From NCBI GenBank assembly GCA_002730795.1, contig PCAX01000017.1:8789-19932 (forward strand): DNA of 11,144 bases, given 5' to 3'. Origin of the DNA: Chloroflexota bacterium. GTDB taxonomy: Bacteria; Chloroflexota; Dehalococcoidia; Lucifugimonadales; Lucifugimonadaceae. The translations under genes and the position numbers were made by a program. Of this stretch, positions 6,109 to 11,144 are shown piece by piece; position 1 is the stretch's first letter, and each line of letters opens with the position of its first letter. The notes beneath the pieces are model-generated. The model was not told the origin of the DNA. It was given only the letters and a program-made list of their open reading frames with translations, and did no database searches.

Positions 6109-7842
6109 TTATTTAGATTTTCCAAGATGAAAAGGTTTGGATGCTTGTCCGTTTTGGGGTAACCCCAAAGGCATTTTTACATCAAGCAGTAATGGGCGTC
6201 CTTCACGTTCAACAATGTCCAAGGATTCTTCGATGCTTTGTTGAATTTTGGCTTCCTCTTCGACTCTAATCCCTTCAACACCGAAAGATTCCGCTAATTT
6301 TACGATCTCAATACCATCCAAAACGACGCCAGCATATTTTCCTTCGCGTTTCATGGCGCCTTCTGCCGCGGCAAATTGCCCAGCGACTATTCCGTAAGTT
6401 CCGTTATTTGCGATGACGTACAAAACTGGTATTTTATGATGGGCTGCCGTCCATAAAGCGGAATCAGAATAATATACAGACCCGTCGCCGACCAGTCCGA
6501 TTACTGGTTGATCTGACGCACCTAATTTGGTGCCGATGGGTGCTCCCATCCCATACCCCTCTGATCCTCCAGCTGGTCTAACGTATTTCACTTTCCCACC
6601 GTTTTCTTTTTTATTAACATACTCAAGTGGTATCGCAAATTGCTCAGTGGTTATGTAGCCGCCACCGGCTTTTTCTAGCGTTGTGTCGATAGCATCGAGA
6701 ATGGCAAGTGGTCTCACCGAGCCTTTTGTTGCACTTTTATGCTGTAAATTTTTACGCCCATTTTCTTTTATTTGGTGAGCAGTTTCTCGGGCATGATTTC
6801 GTTTTTTATTGTACTTTATCGGTTCATTCTCGCTTCTAATAAGATCCTGTAATAATTCAAATGTGGCAGTTTCATCGGCCATTATTGTGAGATCCAAGTC
6901 AGGAATATTTTCAAATATTTCAACATCAGGACCTATTGCGATAAGATTTTTTGAATTTTTGAACAAGGAGTAATCGTCAGGCGTTCCACTGCCTCCATGA
7001 CGAACCCCGACACATACTATAAGATCAGGGTTGAGGTCCAAAACTGACCCTCTAAAATATCCGCAATGAAGAGGATGGGCGACTGATACCCCCATAAGAT
7101 CGCCCCACATTGAGGCAATGTTGGCACCAAAATGTTCTGCAATTGCTCCTATTGCACTTTCGGCACCGCTTTTCCACGCGCCGTCGCCGACGTAGATTAA
7201 AGGTCGTTCAGCTTCATTTAAGTATTTGGCTAATTTTTCGATATCAGATGGATCAGGATACCCTGCTGTAACCTTTGGAATTTCATGTTCAATTATTGAT
7301 GTTGACGTTTTTTCTGCTCCTAGCAGACGATCGTAAATGGCCACGTGAACAGGTCCGACAGGAGGCGTGCTCGCGACCTTAATTGCTCGTTCAATGGCGG
7401 TTGCTAGGCCGCCGGCTTCAAGTACAGTCCAATTGGCTTTCATAAATGGGGCAGCTATGGATGTAGGCCCAACGTTGTGCCCTAAATCAAGTGTTATTCG
7501 ATCGGCATAGCTTCCAGTGTCTCCGACAAAAGTTAGAGTTACTACTGGTAAACTTCCTGCCCAAACATTGATCAGTTGTCCCATGCTCTGGGCTAATCCA
7601 GCCCCTAAATGGACCGACATTACCGCAGGTTCCGATTTTGCCTGGGTATAACCTCCGGCCATTGCGGTAACGGTGCCTTCGTGTAACCCTAGTATGCCGT
7701 TGATCCTAGGATTTTCATGTAAGGCATCAAAAAAACGTGCTTCTCTGGATCCAGAATTATAAAAAAGGTAATTTACTCCTAAAGCGGATAGTTGTTCGAC
7801 GATTATTTCGGAAGGATTACCCGTAAACGGTTGTTTGCTCAT
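6109..7842 (-). CDS. Thiamine-diphosphate-dependent enzyme, acetolactate synthase/2-oxo-acid decarboxylase-like
   Basis: This 577-aa protein has the three-domain layout of the pyruvate oxidase/acetolactate synthase/benzoylformate decarboxylase family. The N-terminal pyrimidine-binding domain (about 1-175) carries the activating Glu at E55 (LHEGTVTAMAGGY). The middle domain (about 195-330) has the Rossmann-like LIYVGDGAWKSGA. The C-terminal pyrophosphate-binding domain contains GDGS at 452-455 and N479-N480 (VIANNGTYGI), the classical GDG-to-NN Mg-ThDP motif with normal spacing. Such enzymes decarboxylate or carboligate 2-oxo acids; the substrate is not clear, and the local sequence does not match any I can name. 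It is the last gene of the minus-strand cluster after the enolase-superfamily and Ldh2 genes, suggesting it uses a 2-oxo acid made upstream. The ATG at 7842 has an SD (AAGG, 8 nt away). Confidence 0.9.
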   Translation of the reverse strand: MSKQPFTGNPSEIIVEQLSALGVNYLFYNSGSREARFFDALHENPRINGILGLHEGTVTAMAGGYTQAKSEPAVMSVHLGAGLAQSMGQLINVWAGSLPVVTLTFVGDTGSYADRITLDLGHNVGPTSIAAPFMKANWTVLEAGGLATAIERAIKVASTPPVGPVHVAIYDRLLGAEKTSTSIIEHEIPKVTAGYPDPSDIEKLAKYLNEAERPLIYVGDGAWKSGAESAIGAIAEHFGANIASMWGDLMGVSVAHPLHCGYFRGSVLDLNPDLIVCVGVRHGGSGTPDDYSLFKNSKNLIAIGPDVEIFENIPDLDLTIMADETATFELLQDLIRSENEPIKYNKKRNHARETAHQIKENGRKNLQHKSATKGSVRPLAILDAIDTTLEKAGGGYITTEQFAIPLEYVNKKENGGKVKYVRPAGGSEGYGMGAPIGTKLGASDQPVIGLVGDGSVYYSDSALWTAAHHKIPVLYVIANNGTYGIVAGQFAAAEGAMKREGKYAGVVLDGIEIVKLAESFGVEGIRVEEEAKIQQSIEESLDIVEREGRPLLLDVKMPLGLPQNGQASKPFHLGKSK

Positions 7843-7850
7843 TTTTATTG

Positions 7851-7856
7851 CCTTAT
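7851..7856 (-). promoter_or_regulatory. Shine-Dalgarno site for the ThDP enzyme gene
   Basis: The minus strand reads ATAAGG here, 8 nt upstream of the ATG at 7842, and supports that start. The 116 nt gap before it (7843-7958) shows no convincing terminator, so readthrough from the Ldh2-family gene is likely. Confidence 0.55.
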
Positions 7857-7958
7857 ATTTTTTGTTTCTGTTGCCAAATGATCAAGATTGTATTGTTTAT
7901 CTTATAGATGTTTTTTTACACATGTATTTCGCTTCGAATATTTAAGTAGGTATTATGT

Positions 7959-9065
7959 TCAACTCAGATTGTATTTAATCTGCAATTCTCCACAAATATC
8001 CTTAAACCAATCTATGACCTCAGGGTGCAAAGGAATTCCATTTTCAGTCCTCTCCATGAGTGTTTCTTCTTCAGGTTGACCAGCATATAGCACTCTACTC
8101 ATTCCAGGCATAGGTTTAGTTTCGCTTAGACCTCTTAACATTTCGTCCATATTATTTTTGAATTCTTCCACCTCACCAAATGCGGAAACAGCATAAGCTG
8201 CAACAAAATGAGCTCTTCTGTCTTCATCCAATGAAGCGAAACCTCTTGCAAAAGATAGTTGCCCGGACAAAATATCTACCATTACTCCTAGACCATACCC
8301 TTTATGTGAACCAAGTTCCCTCGTAGATCCCAATGGAAGTTGCATTTCCAGTCCAGTTGAAGTTTTCAATTGTGAAGAATGATGGGTAGGGGTACTTTCC
8401 ATATTAGGTGTTCCATCTTCGTTAGCGACCCAGCCTGGTTCCATTGATTGACCCAAACGGCGTGCAAGCGTTATTTTCCCAGCTGCAATCGAACTCATAG
8501 CGGCGTCAAAAATAAAAGGTGCCTCCTTATTTGTAGGAGCAGCAAAAGCGATCGGATTTGTGCCTAGTTGAGCTTCAGCTCCAAAAGTGGGGACCATAGC
8601 TTTACCCCCTCCAGTCATACACCATCCAATCATGTCATGTTCTAAAGCCATCATAGCGTGGTACCCAGCCGCTCCAAGATGATTTGAATTCCTGATGGAA
8701 ACAACCCCGATTCCAGTGTTTTTTGCCTTTTCAATTGCAATGTTCATTCCAAAAGGAGCGGTCATTAAACCCAGTCCATTGTCTCCATCTACTACAGCGG
8801 TTGAAGGAGTGGATTTTATTATCGAATTTTTTGGCCGGGAATTACATGTTCCCGATAAGTAATTACGGACATAACCCCTTAATGCGTTTGAAACCCCATG
8901 AGTATCTATTCCCCGAGAGTCAGCAAATACCAAAACATCGGCTCCTAATCTTGCGTCGCTTTCGGAAACGCCACACTTTAGAAAAATTTCTTCAGTTGTA
9001 GATCTGAGGTCAGCTATAGAGACTCTAATCGCTTCGTGTTCAGGTATTTTGAAATGTTCCAACAT
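7959..9065 (-). CDS. Ldh2/MDH2-family NAD(P)-dependent oxidoreductase
   Basis: This 368-aa enzyme belongs to the malate/L-lactate dehydrogenase family (Ldh2, MDH2), which is not related to the classical Rossmann-fold dehydrogenases. Members oxidise or reduce 2-hydroxy/2-oxo acids (malate, lactate, ureidoglycolate, sulfolactate, 2,3-diketo-L-gulonate) or reduce cyclic imino acids, using NAD(P). Family motifs are ADSRGIDTHGVS (48-59) with the conserved Arg and His, VVSIRNSNHLGAAGYH (121-136), GTNPIAFAAP (168-177), FDAAMSSIAAGKI (186-198) and GSHKGYGLGVMVDILSG (252-268). The length is typical. The ATG at 9065 is preceded by a strong SD. The gene is 59 nt downstream of the enolase-superfamily gene and upstream of the ThDP gene, so it probably acts on a hydroxy or oxo acid in the same route. 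The exact substrate is not readable. Confidence 0.92.
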   Translation of the reverse strand: MLEHFKIPEHEAIRVSIADLRSTTEEIFLKCGVSESDARLGADVLVFADSRGIDTHGVSNALRGYVRNYLSGTCNSRPKNSIIKSTPSTAVVDGDNGLGLMTAPFGMNIAIEKAKNTGIGVVSIRNSNHLGAAGYHAMMALEHDMIGWCMTGGGKAMVPTFGAEAQLGTNPIAFAAPTNKEAPFIFDAAMSSIAAGKITLARRLGQSMEPGWVANEDGTPNMESTPTHHSSQLKTSTGLEMQLPLGSTRELGSHKGYGLGVMVDILSGQLSFARGFASLDEDRRAHFVAAYAVSAFGEVEEFKNNMDEMLRGLSETKPMPGMSRVLYAGQPEEETLMERTENGIPLHPEVIDWFKDICGELQIKYNLS

Positions 9066-9073
9066 GACAATTG

Positions 9074-9079
9074 TCCTTT
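9074..9079 (-). promoter_or_regulatory. Shine-Dalgarno site for the Ldh2-family gene
   Basis: The minus strand reads AAAGGA, 8 nt upstream of the ATG, the best SD in the window. A perfect 10-bp palindrome, GACAATTGTC (9066-9075), overlaps its 3' end and touches the start codon. Palindromes of this size are expected by chance in 11 kb. Confidence 0.65.
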
Positions 9080-9124
9080 ATTCTACAAATAGACTGAATG
9101 CGAAGCTTATGGAGAAGAGTACTT

Positions 9125-10411
9125 TTATCTCAGCCATGTTCCGGTTGCGTCTTGCACGCTGTTTGCATTTATATTTAGGTAGGTTTGGGTATCAGGATGA
9201 ACTCGGTATTTTTCGACATAATCCATTTTTAATTCCATTCCAAGACCTGGTAGACCATTTGGTAGGATGGAACCATTTTTTACATTAAACATTGGAGTAA
9301 TTATTTGCTCAAATGTGTCGAACCAAGTATGCAAGCATTCCTGTCTATATAAATTAGGCGTGGTCATACATACTTGGAAACCAGCGGCTATGGAAACAGG
9401 TCCGAGGGCGTCATGTGGGCTAATTCTTATGTATTGGACTTCAGCTTGAGCCGCAATACGGCGAAGTTCGGATATTCCACCACACCAAGCTACATCCGGC
9501 ATAATATAATCCACCAAACGTTTATTAAGGATTTCTATGTAATCCCAACGAGTAAAGTGTCTTTCGCCAACACACAATGGAATGTTTACATTTTCCCGTA
9601 CCTGCCTAAGGGCATTATGGTTTTCTACGTGTATAGGCTCTTCTAACCACGTAAGGTCAAATCTTTCGAGCGCTTTGCCAGCGGATATGGCACTAGCAAC
9701 GTCAAATCTAGCGTGAGCATCGACCATTAGTTCGAAATCACTGCCTACTGCAGACCTGATAGCATCCATCCATTCGACCGATTCTCTTATAGATCTAGGT
9801 GTAAGTCTTTCAACTTCAGATGGACCTGAGAATTCGTATGAATTTGAGCAATGCATTACAGTAGTTTTTACACCAGCATTCTTTTTTTTATCTGTAAGGC
9901 ATTCAAATCCTGATTTATGGGTGAGGCATAGGGTAGGGAAAGGGTCCGTTTTTATTGCTTCATAACCTGCGTCTTTTGTCATTTTGGCTGCTTTTGCTAC
10001 AGTGTCGGGTCCGCCTGCACCGGAATTGAAATCCTGCACGTGGGTATAAAGGGGAACCCTATCTCTCACCGGACCCCCCAGTAATTCATATATAGGAACC
10101 CCGAGAGACTTGCCTTTGATGTCCCATAATGCGATATCTATTGCGCTTATAAGATGCGATACATATCCTCGGCCGTTGAGATCATCAAACCTATGAAAAA
10201 TTGTTTGCCAGATGTTTTCAATTTGGCCTGCTTCCATGCCTAGTATGACTGGTTCTAGGGCGTTAATACCTCTAACCAAATGTCCGTTCGAATAATAATC
10301 TGTACACTCTCCTATTCCAGATATTCCTTCATCGGTATCAATCTGTACGAACAACCATGGTAGTCCGTCGATCGGCATGGTAACTATGGGAGTAATTTTT
10401 GTTATTTTCAT
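9125..10411 (-). CDS. Enolase-superfamily acid-sugar dehydratase-like enzyme (galactonate/mannonate dehydratase-like)
   Basis: This 428-aa enzyme has the N-terminal capping domain (about 1-120, with ISAIDIALWDIKGKSLGVPI at 88-107 and LLGGPVRDRVPLY next) and a complete (beta/alpha)7-beta barrel. AIKTDPF (152-158) is at the end of strand 2. Metal ligands are D231 (VDAHARF), E257/E258 (WLEEP) and E283 (VGERHF). H233, two residues after the first ligand, and H333 (ISPHDALGP) fit the acid-base histidines of the galactonate/mannonate/gluconate dehydratase group, which convert aldonates or similar acids to 2-keto-3-deoxy acids. Unusually long material lies between strand 2 and the next helix (about 158-205, with CLTHKSGFECL and MHCSNSYEF). 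It heads the catabolic cluster. The ATG at 10411 has only a purine-rich AAGAAA in front. The particular substrate is unknown. Confidence 0.92.
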   Translation of the reverse strand: MKITKITPIVTMPIDGLPWLFVQIDTDEGISGIGECTDYYSNGHLVRGINALEPVILGMEAGQIENIWQTIFHRFDDLNGRGYVSHLISAIDIALWDIKGKSLGVPIYELLGGPVRDRVPLYTHVQDFNSGAGGPDTVAKAAKMTKDAGYEAIKTDPFPTLCLTHKSGFECLTDKKKNAGVKTTVMHCSNSYEFSGPSEVERLTPRSIRESVEWMDAIRSAVGSDFELMVDAHARFDVASAISAGKALERFDLTWLEEPIHVENHNALRQVRENVNIPLCVGERHFTRWDYIEILNKRLVDYIMPDVAWCGGISELRRIAAQAEVQYIRISPHDALGPVSIAAGFQVCMTTPNLYRQECLHTWFDTFEQIITPMFNVKNGSILPNGLPGLGMELKMDYVEKYRVHPDTQTYLNINANSVQDATGTWLR

Positions 10412-10755
10412 AATTTTCTTTTTTTTAGTTTGATATCAATAACCTTTTCCCGTGAAAATCTCTATGTTAGTTGATTTCTTTATGACGAGACGGTTTTATT
10501 TCTGAAAAATTCTGAACATTCTATTACCACCACGAAACCATAGTCAATAAGTTTCAATTAAACATATCCGTTTAACCAGTTTTTACCAAATGTATTTATA
10601 ATGATTTTACTTTTAACGGAATATTATGAGTTATTACAATAAAGGAATTAATCCGTGAACTAATGGGTAGCATATTTTGATAGAAGAATAGAAATTATTT
10701 GTTACGATTATTTACACCCATTTTTTTATAAACAAGTACCACAAAAGTCAAGAAA
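10412..10755. other. Divergent intergenic control region between the catabolic cluster and dusB-like gene
   Basis: These 344 nt carry no supported gene. The minus side holds the promoter listed at 10518-10547 and, in the leader, a perfect 10-bp palindrome, TTGATATCAA (10430-10439), that could be an operator. Toward the dus side there is a perfect TATAAT on the plus strand at 10597-10602, with only a poor -35 19 nt upstream. Inverted CCGTT (10568-10572) and AACGG (10615-10619) flank it. A 10-codon open frame at 10627 is too short to support. No tRNA, riboswitch or repeat array is recognisable. Confidence 0.4.
10518..10547 (-). promoter_or_regulatory. Sigma70-like promoter for the catabolic cluster
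   Basis: On the minus strand, TTGACT (10547-10542, five of six consensus bases) and TAGAAT (10523-10518, five of six) are separated by 18 nt. This is the best promoter match in the window. Transcription would start near 10511 and leave a leader of about 100 nt before the dehydratase ATG. That is enough room for regulation, including the palindrome at 10430-10439. Confidence 0.5.
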
Positions 10756-11144
10756 TTGTATATCGGCAATGTTAATGTAAACGGTCTGGCCCGTTTGGCT
10801 CCAATGGCGGGCATTTCAAACATACCATTTAGACTAATATCCACTGAATGCGGAAGTGGGATGACCACAAGTGAGGAAATAGATTCAGCGTCTTTTATTA
10901 TGGGCAATAGGCGAACTCGTTATGATATTGCGGGGTATTTACCGAAAGAGAAACCTATAGCACTTCAATTGTTGGGATCAACTATAGAAACTTTGGTACC
11001 TGCTGCCGTTAAACTTCAAGACGCGGGAGCCGATATTATCGATATAAATATGGGTTGTCCCATGCCGAAAATAAATAAAACTGGCAGAGGAGCGGCTTTG
11101 ATGAAAGATGTTCCAAAAACGGCTAAAATTTTAAAAGCTATACG
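10756..11144 (+). CDS. dusB: tRNA-dihydrouridine synthase (DusB-like), 5' part
   Basis: This flavoenzyme reduces specific uridines in tRNA to dihydrouridine using NADPH. The first 129 residues are visible and the gene continues past the right edge. The N-terminus IGNVNVNGLARLAPMAGISN carries the FMN-site motif APMAG (15-19), followed by PFR (24-26), TSEE (38-41) and IALQLLGS (68-75). IIDINMGCPMPKINKTGRG (94-112) contains the catalytic Cys at C101. The only workable start is TTG at 10756. It gives exactly the N-terminal length of E. coli DusB (motif APMAG at about residue 15), and an in-frame TAA lies 24 nt upstream, at 10729-10731; no ATG occurs before the FMN motif. No clear SD is seen. The frame runs opposite to the catabolic cluster. 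The DusB assignment over other Dus types rests on the N-terminal similarity and is moderately sure. Confidence 0.9.
   Translation, partial: MYIGNVNVNGLARLAPMAGISNIPFRLISTECGSGMTTSEEIDSASFIMGNRRTRYDIAGYLPKEKPIALQLLGSTIETLVPAAVKLQDAGADIIDINMGCPMPKINKTGRGAALMKDVPKTAKILKAI

Noticed and set aside
9066..9075. Palindrome GACAATTGTC between the SD and the Ldh2-family start as an operator
   Set aside because: About ten perfect 10-bp palindromes are expected in a window of this size, so alone it carries no weight.
8723..9646. Several plus-strand open frames of 60-92 codons opposite the Ldh2-family and enolase-superfamily genes
   Set aside because: They are antisense to strongly conserved motifs of full-length enzymes and have no family features.
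10695..10907. Minus-strand open frame of 70 codons overlapping the dus start
   Set aside because: It is antisense to the conserved FMN-binding N-terminus of the dus gene and resembles no protein I know.

Overview
This is a gene-dense, AT-rich bacterial window with short intergenic gaps, no rRNA, tRNA, CRISPR array or insertion sequence that I can see, and twelve supported protein genes, two of them cut by the window edges. Several genes appear to start at TTG, and only some have a Shine-Dalgarno (SD) sequence. Two different enolase-superfamily acid-sugar enzymes, an Ldh2-type dehydrogenase and a thiamine-diphosphate (ThDP) enzyme suggest a heterotroph that breaks down sugar acids or oxidised organic carbon. 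The mix resembles marine Chloroflexota of the SAR202 type, which are known for expanded enolase-superfamily families. That taxonomic guess is inference only.

Left region (1-3158): the 3' end of a mandelate-racemase-type gene (+) ends at a hairpin terminator. Facing it is a minus-strand run of four genes: ABC-2 permease, small lipoprotein, protein-L-isoaspartate methyltransferase (pcm) and RNA 2',3'-cyclic phosphodiesterase (thpR). The permease has no ATPase gene beside it.

Middle region (3159-6108): a 245-251 nt gap precedes a full-length transaldolase (+), which converges with a VOC-family metalloenzyme gene (-). That gene is divergent from a YeiH-family membrane protein gene (+), a family often annotated as putative sulfate exporters.

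Right region (6109-11144): a minus-strand catabolic cluster runs enolase-superfamily dehydratase, Ldh2-family dehydrogenase, ThDP-dependent 2-oxo-acid-type enzyme. A plausible sigma70-like promoter lies about 100 nt upstream of it. A 344 nt intergenic region separates it from a divergent DusB-like tRNA-dihydrouridine synthase, which starts at TTG and runs off the right edge. The likely logic of the cluster is dehydration of an acid sugar to a 2-keto-3-deoxy acid, 2-hydroxy/2-oxo acid redox chemistry, and C-C cleavage or decarboxylation. The actual substrate cannot be read from sequence.
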